Program-made: the position numbers and the translations under genes | Source: Bacteroidales bacterium | Lineage (GTDB): Bacteria; Bacteroidota; Bacteroidia; Bacteroidales; WCHB1-69 | Length of the DNA: 64,000 nucleotides | Direction: 5' to 3' | NCBI GenBank assembly: GCA_017551725.1 | Contig: JAFZKY010000014.1 | Span: 66,721-130,720 of the forward strand | In this document: positions 8,638-19,066 of the stretch, one piece after another | How positions within the stretch are numbered: the stretch's first letter is position 1 | Layout: every line of letters begins with the position of its first letter | The notes under the pieces: model-generated | What the model saw: only the letters and a program-made list of their open reading frames with translations | Told to the model about the DNA's origin: nothing | The model's database searches: none

Positions 8638-8668
8638 TTTGGCTTTTATGTTCGTATAATGCGTGTGG

Positions 8669-11600
8669 CTACTTCTTCACGAAGCTCTTCGTCACCACAC
8701 CCTTCTCGGTATTGATGCGCACAAAGTACATGCCTGAAGCGAGGTCTCTGACATCGAGTTCTGCCGTATTGGCATTCACCTCCACCGTCTTCAGCAGCTT
8801 ACCATACACATCATAAATCTGTACCCTGTTCACTGTACCCTGTTCACTGATCACTGTAAACCGTCCATTGTTCGGGTTCGGGTAGAGGCTAAAGGTCTGC
8901 TCGTAGTCGTTGATGCCGACACCCAGCGTAGTGAACGTCACCATGTTGGAGGCACCGCTCATACCATCATCGCAGTTGGCGACCACGTATGCCTGATAGC
9001 TCGTTGCCGGTTGCAAGCCCGTGAGGGTGTAGGGATGCTCGTTAGCCGTGGCCGTGGACCACTGGGCCACGCCTGTTTCCTGATAGTTGATGGTCCAGGA
9101 GGTGGCCGCGCCGTTCTCCGTCCAGTCAAGTACTGCGCTAGTGGTGTTTACACCTGAAGCAGTAAGCCCTGTTGGGTCGTTGCACGGATCTTGTCCCTGT
9201 GTCGCCGTGGTGAAGCTCACCGCACTGGTCCAGGCGGAGACATCGTTGTTGCCGCAGTTGGCGCGAACGCGCACGTCATATTGCGTGCCGGCGGTCAAGC
9301 CCGTGAAGTTGTAGTTGCGTGCCGTCAGCGGGATAGTGTTACCCCAATCGGAAGCAGAGTGCAGCTTGTACTGCAGATCCCAAGCCGTCTCAGTGCCACC
9401 CGCATTCCATGTAGCCGTGGCCGTGGTCTGCGTGATGGTGTTGGCCGCCACAGCCAAGCCCGTAGGCGTGGCGCATGTGGGAGGTGTAGGAGGCGTGGCA
9501 TTGCTGTCCAAACTGATGACCAGATCATCCATTGCGGCGTAATAGTAAGTTCCGCCGCCTAACAGACCGTTCATGAAGGCAATGAAATGCCCCGTGCCCG
9601 TATAGTTGGCGAAACTCACCTCACGGCTCTCGTACGTCGTCACCGAAGATCCCGCATAAACCGTATCCACGGGCACAAACGTGCTGGCATCCATCGGGTT
9701 CGTCATCACACCCACCTGCATGGCATTCACATAATTCGTACTCGATGACCCACCTCTGAACATAAACTTGGCCTTCAGGGTGTTGATCGGGATGGTGGCA
9801 TCAAACTCCGGTGTGGTGGCAATATTGTACATCGTGCCTGTAGTGTAGAAATACAAGCCCGCCGTGGATCCACCGTAACCATAGGAGGAGTTACAATACG
9901 GACGTTCACTCGAGTAGGTGTTTATCTTGCTCCAGCAGTTCGGATAGGCGGTCGTTCCCGTACCGTACGAGTCGAAGTTCTCCGTATAAGGCAACTGGGT
10001 AATGGCAGCACACTGGGTGGCACCCGTACCCTTATTGCTCCAACTACTCACATCACCGCCACCGCAGTCAGACTGTACATAGAAGTCATACGTGGTGCTG
10101 GCACTCAAACCTGTGATGGTAGTCGTCGGCGTGGTCTGCACCTGCACCGTCGTACCTGTTCCCAACGTGAAGCCGGCCGGGCCATACTGCACATTCCAGT
10201 TAGGAGCTGAACCGTTCTCCGTCCAACTCAACGTTACGGAAGTCTGCGTGCTGCTGGTCACTGCCACATTGCTGGGTCTCGGACAAGTCGGGATGGTCTC
10301 CAGCATAATGTCATCGATATAGACCGAATAAGTACCGCCTGTATTCGTCAGTTTCAAGGCCACGTAGGCACCCTGGCCCGTGTAGCTGCTCAAAGGCACC
10401 TCTTGGGGTTCAAATGTAGCCGTTACCGTGTTGTGCAAGGCAGTCACAGGAGTGAACGTGCTTGCATCAAGAGGATTGGTCATCACACCCACCGTGATCG
10501 TGGACGTGATGGCACTTGTGGAGCGCATCTGGAACGAGAGTTGCAGCGTATTGATAGGATTGGCTGTGACATCTACTATCGGAAGCACTGCTATATTATA
10601 GGTTGAGGTACTACAATAGAAATACAAACCGGCATTTCCACTTGTGTGATAGGAGGTGTTCACATACGGGTAGTTCGTCGTTGTGGAATAGTCGTTCAAA
10701 CGGCCCCAACAGTTCGGAATAATGCTGGAACCAGAACCCATATTGTCGAAGTCTTCCGAATACGGCACGGTAATAGCCCCACAGGCGGTATTGAACGACA
10801 GCACTTGTGACCAGTGCGAGAAATCGCCGCCACCACAATTGGTGCGTACATAGAGGTAATAGGTGGTGCTGGCACTCAAGCCGCTCAATGAGATAGTGGT
10901 GCTTTGCGTGGTATTCGGCGTAAGCTGGTCCGGATCCGCAGTTGCACTGGTGGTATAAACATACTCCCAACTGTTGTCCGTGCTAAGAGCCGGCGTGAAC
11001 GTGATGTCGGCAGTAGTGGAGCCAACGGTGCTTGCAACCACATTGCTCGGGCGCCCGCAGTTGGAAACCGTGATCATGATGGAATCCACTGCCGCAGGCG
11101 GCTGCGTTCCGGCAGAGGCATCGTTAGTCCAGCGGAAATACAGACGCTGCACGGAATTTGCCACCGAGCCAGGCAAAGCTGCGGTGTAGGTGGTCCAATT
11201 GGATTCCAAGTTGAACTTGGGCTCCAACACCAGGGTGCCGACCGGATCGTCGGTGGTGGTGTTGTACAATGTACTTGTGGTTTTGGCTTCCACCATCACC
11301 GGGTTGCCGAGGTACACCTTCAAGAAGTCATAGCTGCCTTCACCATAACATCTCCAGTTGAATTTGAGTTCAAACTCGGCACCAGGACCAAACTGGATGT
11401 CACGGTAAGCCCATACAGTAGTGTTCTCCGAAGCTACGGTGTAAGCATTCGTCTGACCGTTGTCGTTGGAGATGTACAATACGGAATCGGTCATTCCGGT
11501 GGGTACTCCTATATACCATTTGTTGGGACGCGTGCTGTTCAGCAAGACCCATTCGGCATTCTCCGTGCCATCATCGAAGTCATGGAAATAGGGTACAGGG

Positions 11601-14600
11601 GCCGGGTTGGCACTCGGCAAGACAAACGATATGGACACCCATTCGCTGTAGCCCAGTCCATTGGAGCAGACCGTACGGAGGTAAGCTTTATAAGCGGTGT
11701 TGGGCAACAGGTTACTCTCCGTATAGGTAGCCGAGCCCGTAACAGGTTGCGCTTGTGTATAGTCTGGATTCTGGTTGGCCGGAATCACCAACACCTCCCA
11801 AGAGCTTTCGCCAACCCCATCCGTCCAAGACAAATCCGCACTCGAAGATGTATATGCACTGATATGGAAGTTGGTCGGCGCGGAGCAACTCGGAGCAATA
11901 TCCAAAACAACATCATCCACATATCCATAGTTGTATCCGGTAGTCGGCTGCGGTGCCTTTATGGCGATGTATCTACCAGTACCTGTATATTGCTCAAACG
12001 TCACGCTGTAATGGGCATACGTGGTTGAAGTGAATTCAACGGTATCGATTGGCACAAAGGTATTAATATCCGACGGGCTTGTCATTACACCCACCTCCAA
12101 CTTAAACGTATAACTGGTCGTGTTTTCCCTTGCATTGAAAGAGAGCATCAACGTGTTCAAAGGAATGGTCGTTATATCCACCGGAGGAAGGATGGCAACC
12201 TGGTCATCATACGAGCCTTGTGTGGTATAGGTGTAGAAGCGCATGGCATTGCTGCCGGAATTCGCATTCGTCGAGCTGTTGTAAATAATCGGGTATCCGG
12301 AGTAGCTCGTGGAGGAACCTTGGTTGAAGTTGTCCCAACAAGCAGGTAAATTGTTCACACTCACCGAAGTGGTTGTGGCACCCGCATATGTGTCGAAATT
12401 CTCCGAATATGGTAAAGTAGAGATGGCCGCACAAGCCGTACGGAACGTGCCCACTTCCCAAAGGCTGCTTTCGCCATTGCTGCAAAGTCCCTGCACAAAG
12501 ACCTCGTACAAGGTGTTGGCCGTAAGGTTCGAAAGCGAGATGGAGGGGGTGCCATAAACGGTCTGCGGCGTTTCCTGAGTGGGATCGATGATGGAACCGG
12601 CAGGACCGTACACCACGTTCCATTCCGTCTCATCGCCACCAGGTGTCCAAATCACATCGGCCGCGTATGGCGTGACGGTGGAGGCCACGGCATGAACATT
12701 TTCGGCATGCAGACAGTTGGGGATGTAATCGATTTGCACATCATCCAGATACATATAATTGGTAATCCTCGGTGAGCGGAAAGCCACATACTTGCCATTG
12801 CCCGTGTAGCTGTCGGTGCGTATCTCGGCGTTTTCAAACTCAAGCGTGGAAGAAGACGGGGCAAACGAACCCACCGCGGTGAACGTGTTATAGTCGTTCG
12901 GGTCGGTCATAATACCCACCTCAATGAAGTAAGGATATGATGTCGAGGTCTTTCTGGCCTTGAATCGGATGAGCAGGCTGTCCATCACCGTGGCATCGTC
13001 GAAGCGCGGGCTGGCCAGATAGGCATAATACATAGTCGTAGAATAGAAATAGACGGCGTTAGGTGTTGACTCGCTGTAGGAGGTGGAAAGATACGGATAG
13101 GCCGTGCTGTTGTTCGTGCCCCGTGTCCAGCAGGGCACCATGGCACCCGTGGCGGCAGTCGTGCTGTCGAAGTTCTGCATGTAAGGCACCGTTATGGGGT
13201 TACACTCCGTTTCACCCACTAATGTTTTCCAATCGCTATAGTCACCGCTGCCGCAGTCGGAACGCAGACGGATGTTGTAAACGGTGTTGGCCGTCAGGTT
13301 GGACAGAACGGTAGGAGAAGTGGCGCCCGGCACCTGCGTCCAGCTGGCATCATTGGCCGCCTTGTATTCGAACTCCCAGGCGCTTTCCGTGTTGCCCGGA
13401 GCCCACGTCACCGTAAGACTCTCATGGTCGCGTGCGGAAATGTACGCAGTAGGCGGAATGCATGTCGTAAGAGTGTCACAAGGAGAACCGAAAATGATAT
13501 TGCTACGGTTGCTGGTCGTGGTCTTGGACGTTGACGCCCCTGTCGGGTTGCTCGGATCGGGATTACCGCTATCGCTATAATAGTACAACGAACGGGTTGC
13601 GCCCGCAGAGTGATAATGGAACGTATATGAGCTCCCATTCGTGTTGTTGGAGTTGTCATCTATCGTAATCACCAAGTTGCTGGTGCCATTATAATGGAAC
13701 GGCGTTGTGAGATTGAAGGTGTTCCAACCCTGATGGCAGTTCAGCGGTCCGGTATATACCAGCTGCTGGTTGGTGATGGGCACATAGTTGGTCGTGGACG
13801 AGAAGGTGCTCTGCGTGGTATTGCCCAAATAGATGCTCACATTGTTTTTGGCAGTCATGGACGTGGTGTACGCATAATCGAAGGAAAGGCTGGTGATATC
13901 ACGCTCACCACCCATCTCGGAAGCCAGATAAATCTGCTGCGTGAAGCAGTAGTTGTAATAATTGTTGATAGGCAACGAATAGGTGGTCGATGTTCCATTG
14001 CCTACGGCAACATCACCGCCGGCAAGGCATCCCGTGGAGAAGCTGCCCGACAGAATGCTTGAATTGCCGGACATGCAATTGCGGTACACATGCACATAGT
14101 ATGTGGTGTTCGGAGTAAGACCTGACAGTTGCAAGCTGGTTCCCGTGACAATCTGAGTACTCCATGTGACATTGTCGCTGGAATATTCCACCGTATAATC
14201 ACCATCACCATATTGGGAGTCTATCCACGACACCACAGCCGAGGCACCTGCAACATTCGAGAAGGTCAAATGGGTCGGTGCGGAACAGGTGGGTGTGTAA
14301 TCCACTTTCACCTCATCCACATACATATATTTTGTGGAGTAAGAAACCGGAGCAAAGAAGGTGACATATACCGGAGTGGTATAGGTTTGGTTAAGCGGAA
14401 TGCTGAAGCTGTGCCACGTGTTGAGTGCCGTAAAGTCGTCGGCATAATGGGATCTCAAACAGGTAAATGTGGCCGGGTCATCCGGGTCTGTCATAATACC
14501 CACATCCATACGGGCATACAACATACCGCTATACGGCATCAGTTTATAGCTGATAGCCAGGTCGCCGGGAGCGTAGCTGGACAGGTCAAGAGGCTGCGAA

Positions 14601-17600
14601 GCCGCATACATATAACAGGCAGAAGTCGCATAAAAATAGAGGGATGCCGAACCCTGGGAATGATAGGATGTACTCACATACGGATCTGTCGTATAATCGG
14701 ACTTTTTGCTCCAACAAGTCGGGAAAGCATTTGAACCCGAACCCACTCCCTCGAAACTCTCAAAATAAGGTATCGTACTGATGGGCAAACATTTCGTATG
14801 GAAAGCAACCACTTCTGACCAATCACTCTCATCACCGTTACCACAGTCTGCCTTCACATATACATCATAGTTTGTGGCGTCCGTCAGGCCCTGTACTGTA
14901 TAAGGATGACTCATAGCATATTCAGGTGTACCACTTGTCACAGACTGTCCGTGCGGCACCACCACCACCTGCCAATCAGTCTCGCCATTACGCGGAGTCC
15001 AATTGATGGTGGCGCTATTCGTCGTGGTGGCCGAAACAGTTACATCTAACGGACGACGACAGGTAGGAATCACGCTGATATAAACATTGTCAAGATATGA
15101 GGCAGTACTACTCGTACCCGTGGTCAAGGATTTAAAGGCAATATAGGAGCCCGTTCCCGTGTAGGAGCTCAACGGCACTTCAAAATGTTGGAAAACGCCC
15201 GTGGAGGATACGGCTAAGGTTTCCACCGGAGAGAATGTGCTTATGCTGGCCGGGTTAGTCATCACACCCACAATCATCTTATAGGCTGTCGTACTGGAAG
15301 AACGGAAATCGCACTCCACCTGCAGGGTGTTCACGTTGACCGTGGGATCCACCGGCGGCATGGCAATACAGGAATAGTTGGCACTGGTGCCGTAGAAATA
15401 AAGGCCATGGGAGCCCGTGGCCGCCGTGGTGGTCACATACGGATAACTGGTGTTATAGGTACTGTTGCGCGTCCAGCAGGGAATAGCGTTGGTCGAACCC
15501 GTGGCAAAACTCTCAAAACCTTCGCTGAAAGGCAGCGTGATAGTTCCACATTCCGTGCGGAAATTAGATTGATACCACTGGCTGCTGTCGGTACCCGAAC
15601 AAATGGCCTTCACATATACATCGTATGCGGCACCGCCACTCAAATTGGTGAGGGAGATGCTCGGAGTATAGACCGTAGTGGCCGTTGCCAACCCTTGGTC
15701 AGGATCGGAGATAGTGCCCTCAAGGCCATACACTACAATCCATTCGCTCTCCATGCCACCCGGAGTCCAGGCAATGTCAGCGGAATTGGACGTCACCGTA
15801 TTGGTCACCGTGTGGATGTTTTGCACATGCGGACAAGTAGGGATGTTATGTATATTAATGTCATCAATATACATATAGTTAGTGATTTCTTGCGGGATAC
15901 GGAACGCGATGTACTGGCCCTGACCGGTGTAAAGCGATGTATTTATATCAAAATATTGCCATGTAGAGGTTGTGGAAGGCGAAATATTCTGTCCAATCTG
16001 CACAAAGGTATTGGGATCGCTCGGATCGCTCATCACACCCACCTGGATGAAATAGCTGGCGGAACCCTTGTAAGCCCAGAAACTCACCTCCAGATTGTTC
16101 ATCTGCACGGCATCGTCCAGACGCGGCGAAATCAAATAGGAATAATACGCCGATGTTCCGTAGAAATAGACGGAATAGGTGCCGGAATGGTGTTGTGAGC
16201 TGGACGTGTACGGATAGTGCGTGGAGGTATAGTTGGAAAGGGTTGTCCAGCAGGATACCATGTTGCCCGAACCTGAAGCCGTCGCGGTTTCGAAATTCTC
16301 GGTATAAGGAAGTGTCACTGACATGCAAGGCGTGTGTGCTTGCAATATCGTCCACGGGCTAAAATCGCCGCCACCACAATTCGAACGCAACCGGATGAAA
16401 TAATCCATATCGGACGTCAAGTTGGTCAACGTGTAGGGGTACGTCACCGATCCTTCCGAGGTCCAGGTAATTCCGTTGGTGCTGTACTCCATCTGCCAGG
16501 AGTTCTCATTGTTGCCAGGGACCCAGTCCACCGTGATGCTCGAGGCCGTGATATCCGACACGTATGCATTGGGCGCAATACACGTGGCCGTCAAGTCACA
16601 CTCCGACATAAAGCGCACGTTGTTGCGGTTATAATTCCTCGAAGTAGCCGTTGGAGGACTCTGAGGATTAGGATTGTTACTGGCATTATAATAATACATT
16701 GTCATGTAGTTCGGGCTCTGTGATTTGTAAGCGAACGTGTAGGATGTGCTGCCGTTCGAGGAACCGGAGTTGTCATCCACCACCAAAACCAGGTTGTCAA
16801 CACCATTGTAATGGAAAGTGGTATCCAATACGAAGGTATTCCAGCCTTTGCGGCAGTTCAGGCTACCCGAATACACTTTTTGCAGGTTGCTGTACGTCAC
16901 CCAACTCGTGTTTGTCACGAACGAACTCTGCGTGGTATGGCCCAGATAGATATCCACATTGTTTTTGGCTGTCATAGAAACGGAATAGGTGTATTCGAAA
17001 GCTATCCGTTTGATATCCATCGGGGTATTGTTCATTTCAGAAGCCAGATAAATCTGTTGCGAGTAAGAATAAGCATTGCTGTTGCTCACTGGAATATAAG
17101 AGGAGTTGGCCGTACCATCCTCCAGTGCTACCTTGCTCATGGACAGACATTCGGTAAGGAATGTCACATTGACGGTGTCGGCATCGCCCAACTGACAATT
17201 GGAGAAAACCCGCACATCATAACTGGTTTCCGGTGTGAGACCGGAAAGCATATAGGATGTTACCGACACGGTAGCGGGAACCCAGTTGTTCAGGTTGTGC
17301 TCCGAGTATTCCACCGTGTAGCTGTCGGCGCCCACCAAGGCGGAGTTCCAGCTCACCAAGGCGGAGGTTCCCATGATCTGCGACACCGTCACGTTGGCGG
17401 GCGGCGTGCAGAGCGGGTCCGTGGTAAATGTCACCGGAAACGTCCAATAGCTCCATTCTCCATTGCCGCAGTTGGCCCTTACATATATATCGTATTGTGT
17501 GTCATCGTTGAGGTTATACACCGTATAAGGATAACTGGTCGGATATTCGGAGGTTCCCGATGTCACAGGACTGCCGTGCGGCACACACACCAGTTCCCAC

Positions 17601-18652
17601 GAGGTTTCCGTTGCCCCAGGGTACCAGCTCACCGTCACCTGGTCGGCCGTTACCGTACCCACCGTCAATTGTGTGGGCGTGGGACATGCCGCCAGCGTGG
17701 TAAACGTTCTCGGTGCTGACCAAGAGCCACTTTCCGAGGAGCAGTGCGATTTTATGCAGGCCTTGTATGCCGTGGCAGATGTCAGACCCGTGAGAGCATA
17801 AAACGTATCGGTGAGGCCTGTGATGGTCGTGCTCGTAAGCGTGTCAAAGGTGCTGGCCTCCCCATACACCAAGTCAAAACTCATGGCCGACTGATTGTAG
17901 TTCCCCCAGTTCAAGTCGGCAGAATAAGGCCCGATGTTGGCCACGGAAGGCGTAAAACTCGGACAATTCGAAAGTATGTACGAGATACGAAGGTTCGGAC
18001 GGTAGGTGGAAACAGCAGGTTGAGTGGTAAAGGCCGTCCCGCTGGGCGTGGATGTTGCCGTATATTCCGGATAGGAAGCATACACTGCATCTGTAGGGCC
18101 ATTATTTAACCTACACCCCCTTCTCCAATGCCGGCTTTCCGACTGAACAGTATAATTATACCCTATGTTCGTACCATTTAAAGAAGCTCCTCCATAGGAA
18201 ACCGCCACCAACAAGTTTCCCATACCGTCCCACACATAAGGGGTGGCCAAGTTTACCAGAAACCATCCCGATCCAGTGGTAACCCAGTCACTGGAATCCA
18301 CCAACGTCAGTTGGTTATAAGGCGTATAGTCGGTTGCGCTGGTAAAACTGGTGGTAGGCCGATGAGCCATATACGTACGGCAGTTGTGCAACACCAAACT
18401 TTCTCCAGTGCCATTGGAAAATTCAATAGCAGTTATGACGGCTCCGGCCGGAACACCTGCAGCGGTGAGCTCTGCGGCAGTATAAATGTTTTGAGTGTAG
18501 GAAAACACAGTTCCTCCACTCATCGGGGAACCGGCAGAACCGCCTGTACTCGAGGCAGTGGTTGCCGTTCCAAATGTTGCCGTGAACTGCGCCTGCATCA
18601 CAAGCGGACAGCTCAACAAAACTGAAAGCAAAATGAATAAAACTTTTTTCAT
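8669..18652 (-). CDS. Giant T9SS type A secreted modular protein 1 (3327 aa; Fn3 and adhesin-like modules)
   Basis: A signal peptide (about residues 1-22, ending VMQAQ) is followed by a ~200-residue head module and a first set of fibronectin type III domains. After that an alternation of ~165-residue cleaved-adhesin/choice-of-anchor-J-like modules and ~90-residue Fn3 domains runs to the end. The J-type modules begin with a P-[YF]-x-E-x-F-[DE] motif near residues 780, 1038, 1293, 1820, 2078, 2353, 2627 and 2887. Two further copies of the head-type module (SQQIYLASEM, YLGxTTQSxF, then DDNS) lie near 490-680 and 1550-1750. The last ~80 residues are a T9SS type A sorting domain (SLYPNPNNG, VQIYDVYGK, SGMYFVRI, ending KSFVKK). 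No enzymatic motif is visible. Adhesion or matrix function is inferred from module type. It ends in its own terminator and is transcribed alone. Confidence 0.9.
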   Translation of the reverse strand: MKKVLFILLSVLLSCPLVMQAQFTATFGTATTASSTGGSAGSPMSGGTVFSYTQNIYTAAELTAAGVPAGAVITAIEFSNGTGESLVLHNCRTYMAHRPTTSFTSATDYTPYNQLTLVDSSDWVTTGSGWFLVNLATPYVWDGMGNLLVAVSYGGASLNGTNIGYNYTVQSESRHWRRGCRLNNGPTDAVYASYPEYTATSTPSGTAFTTQPAVSTYRPNLRISYILSNCPSFTPSVANIGPYSADLNWGNYNQSAMSFDLVYGEASTFDTLTSTTITGLTDTFYALTGLTSATAYKACIKSHCSSESGSWSAPRTFTTLAACPTPTQLTVGTVTADQVTVSWYPGATETSWELVCVPHGSPVTSGTSEYPTSYPYTVYNLNDDTQYDIYVRANCGNGEWSYWTFPVTFTTDPLCTPPANVTVSQIMGTSALVSWNSALVGADSYTVEYSEHNLNNWVPATVSVTSYMLSGLTPETSYDVRVFSNCQLGDADTVNVTFLTECLSMSKVALEDGTANSSYIPVSNSNAYSYSQQIYLASEMNNTPMDIKRIAFEYTYSVSMTAKNNVDIYLGHTTQSSFVTNTSWVTYSNLQKVYSGSLNCRKGWNTFVLDTTFHYNGVDNLVLVVDDNSGSSNGSTSYTFAYKSQSPNYMTMYYYNASNNPNPQSPPTATSRNYNRNNVRFMSECDLTATCIAPNAYVSDITASSITVDWVPGNNENSWQMEYSTNGITWTSEGSVTYPYTLTNLTSDMDYFIRLRSNCGGGDFSPWTILQAHTPCMSVTLPYTENFETATASGSGNMVSCWTTLSNYTSTHYPYTSSSQHHSGTYSVYFYGTSAYYSYLISPRLDDAVQMNNLEVSFWAYKGSASYFIQVGVMSDPSDPNTFVQIGQNISPSTTSTWQYFDINTSLYTGQGQYIAFRIPQEITNYMYIDDINIHNIPTCPHVQNIHTVTNTVTSNSADIAWTPGGMESEWIVVYGLEGTISDPDQGLATATTVYTPSISLTNLSGGAAYDVYVKAICSGTDSSQWYQSNFRTECGTITLPFSEGFESFATGSTNAIPCWTRNSTYNTSYPYVTTTAATGSHGLYFYGTSANYSCIAMPPVDPTVNVNTLQVECDFRSSSTTAYKMIVGVMTNPASISTFSPVETLAVSSTGVFQHFEVPLSSYTGTGSYIAFKSLTTGTSSTASYLDNVYISVIPTCRRPLDVTVSATTTNSATINWTPRNGETDWQVVVVPHGQSVTSGTPEYAMSHPYTVQGLTDATNYDVYVKADCGNGDESDWSEVVAFHTKCLPISTIPYFESFEGVGSGSNAFPTCWSKKSDYTTDPYVSTSYHSQGSASLYFYATSACYMYAASQPLDLSSYAPGDLAISYKLMPYSGMLYARMDVGIMTDPDDPATFTCLRSHYADDFTALNTWHSFSIPLNQTYTTPVYVTFFAPVSYSTKYMYVDEVKVDYTPTCSAPTHLTFSNVAGASAVVSWIDSQYGDGDYTVEYSSDNVTWSTQIVTGTSLQLSGLTPNTTYYVHVYRNCMSGNSSILSGSFSTGCLAGGDVAVGNGTSTTYSLPINNYYNYCFTQQIYLASEMGGERDITSLSFDYAYTTSMTAKNNVSIYLGNTTQSTFSSTTNYVPITNQQLVYTGPLNCHQGWNTFNLTTPFHYNGTSNLVITIDDNSNNTNGSSYTFHYHSAGATRSLYYYSDSGNPDPSNPTGASTSKTTTSNRSNIIFGSPCDTLTTCIPPTAYISARDHESLTVTWAPGNTESAWEFEYKAANDASWTQVPGATSPTVLSNLTANTVYNIRLRSDCGSGDYSDWKTLVGETECNPITVPYMQNFDSTTAATGAMVPCWTRGTNNSTAYPYLSTSYSESTPNAVYFYSTTMYYAYLASPRFDDATVMDSLLIRFKARKTSTSYPYFIEVGIMTDPNDYNTFTAVGSFAPSSSTLEFENAEIRTDSYTGNGKYVAFRSPRITNYMYLDDVQIDYIPNCLHAENVHAVASTVTPYAADVIWTPGGDETEWNVVYGPAGSIIDPTQETPQTVYGTPSISLSNLTANTLYEVFVQGLCSNGESSLWEVGTFRTACAAISTLPYSENFDTYAGATTTSVSVNNLPACWDNFNQGSSTSYSGYPIIYNSSTNANSGSNAMRFYTYTTQGSYDDQVAILPPVDITTIPLNTLMLSFNARENTTSYTFKLEVGVMTSPSDINTFVPIDTVEFTSTTYAHYSVTFEQYTGTGRYIAIKAPQPTTGYNYGYVDDVVLDIAPSCSAPTNFHISAYTSSSADLSWTDGVGESSWEVLVIPANQNPDYTQAQPVTGSATYTESNLLPNTAYKAYLRTVCSNGLGYSEWVSISFVLPSANPAPVPYFHDFDDGTENAEWVLLNSTRPNKWYIGVPTGMTDSVLYISNDNGQTNAYTVASENTTVWAYRDIQFGPGAEFELKFNWRCYGEGSYDFLKVYLGNPVMVEAKTTSTLYNTTTDDPVGTLVLEPKFNLESNWTTYTAALPGSVANSVQRLYFRWTNDASAGTQPPAAVDSIMITVSNCGRPSNVVASTVGSTTADITFTPALSTDNSWEYVYTTSATADPDQLTPNTTQSTTISLSGLSASTTYYLYVRTNCGGGDFSHWSQVLSFNTACGAITVPYSEDFDNMGSGSSIIPNCWGRLNDYSTTTNYPYVNTSYHTSGNAGLYFYCSTSTYNIAVLPIVDVTANPINTLQLSFQMRSTSAITSTITVGVMTNPLDASTFTPVTALHNTVTATFEPQEVPLSSYTGQGAYVALKLTNTGGTYSVYIDDIMLETIPTCPRPSNVAVTSSTQTSVTLSWTENGSAPNWNVQYGPAGFTLGTGTTVQVQTTPTTTITGLSASTTYDFYVQSDCGGGDVSSWSNKGTGATQCAAITQLPYTENFDSYGTGTTAYPNCWSKINTYSSERPYCNSSYGYGGSTAGLYFYTTGTMYNIATTPEFDATIPINTLKAKFMFRGGSSSTNYVNAMQVGVMTNPMDASTFVPVDTVYAGSSVTTYESREVSFANYTGTGHFIAFMNGLLGGGTYYYAAMDDLVISLDSNATPPTPPTCATPTGLAVAANTITQTTATATWNAGGTETAWDLQYKLHSASDWGNTIPLTARNYNFTGLTAGTQYDVRVRANCGNNDVSAWTSAVSFTTATQGQDPCNDPTGLTASGVNTTSAVLDWTENGAATSWTINYQETGVAQWSTATANEHPYTLTGLQPATSYQAYVVANCDDGMSGASNMVTFTTLGVGINDYEQTFSLYPNPNNGRFTVISEQGTVNRVQIYDVYGKLLKTVEVNANTAELDVRDLASGMYFVRINTEKGVVTKSFVKK

Positions 18653-18851
18653 GATAAATGTATTTAGTTAATATTAGTTGTTTGTTCTTATTCAAAAAAA
18701 CCGTTATACAATGACAAACGGCAAAATAATGAAGAAAAAAGAAAAGCAGAGGATTGGGCGCCGTAAACGATTAGCGCCCAACAATGTAGATTTTCAACCG
18801 ATTCGTAACAAAACAGTTCATTCCACATTTCTTTTTGGGGCCTCAAATATA
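18653..18851 (-). promoter_or_regulatory. Leader and promoter of giant gene 1, with conserved hairpin
   Basis: The minus-strand -7 box TATATTTG is at 18844-18851, which implies a leader of about 185 bases. Within it, TGGGCGC pairs with GCGCCCA (18755-18780, 7-bp stem, 12-base loop), 103-128 bases upstream of the ATG. A second, weaker hairpin (CCGTT/AACGG, 18701-18721) is followed on the minus strand by seven T residues. The same layout, with a compensatory base change in the first stem, occurs before giant gene 3 (45493-45692). No ORF is present. Confidence 0.6.
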
Positions 18852-19003
18852 CGTTTTTTTTTCAAACAACGGGCAGGGGAATGAACAATGAACAATTAGC
18901 AATGAATAGAGCAATGACATAAATGTTGACCCAAGAAGATTATGACGATATTTTTCCATTGTTTATGATGTTCGCGACACCTTGGTGCCGCACGAAACCA
19001 ACT

Positions 19004-19053
19004 CCCCTTCTAATTTTTTAGAAGGGGTGCCCGAAGGGCGGGGTAGTTAATAT
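19004..19053 (+). repeat. Inner inverted repeat, left arm, element A
   Basis: CCCCTTCT (19004-19011) pairs with AGAAGGGG (19020-19027), then GCCC (19029-19032) pairs with GGGC (19036-19039) across a GAA loop, then GGGGTAGTTAATAT. It is inverted relative to 19514-19562. Confidence 0.9.
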
Positions 19054-19066
19054 GGGGTATCATTCC

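Noticed and set aside
10904..12028. Plus-strand frames of 100-390 codons inside the three giant genes
   Set aside because: They recur at matching places in repeated modules and follow from the codon use of the sense strand. No start signals or domains.
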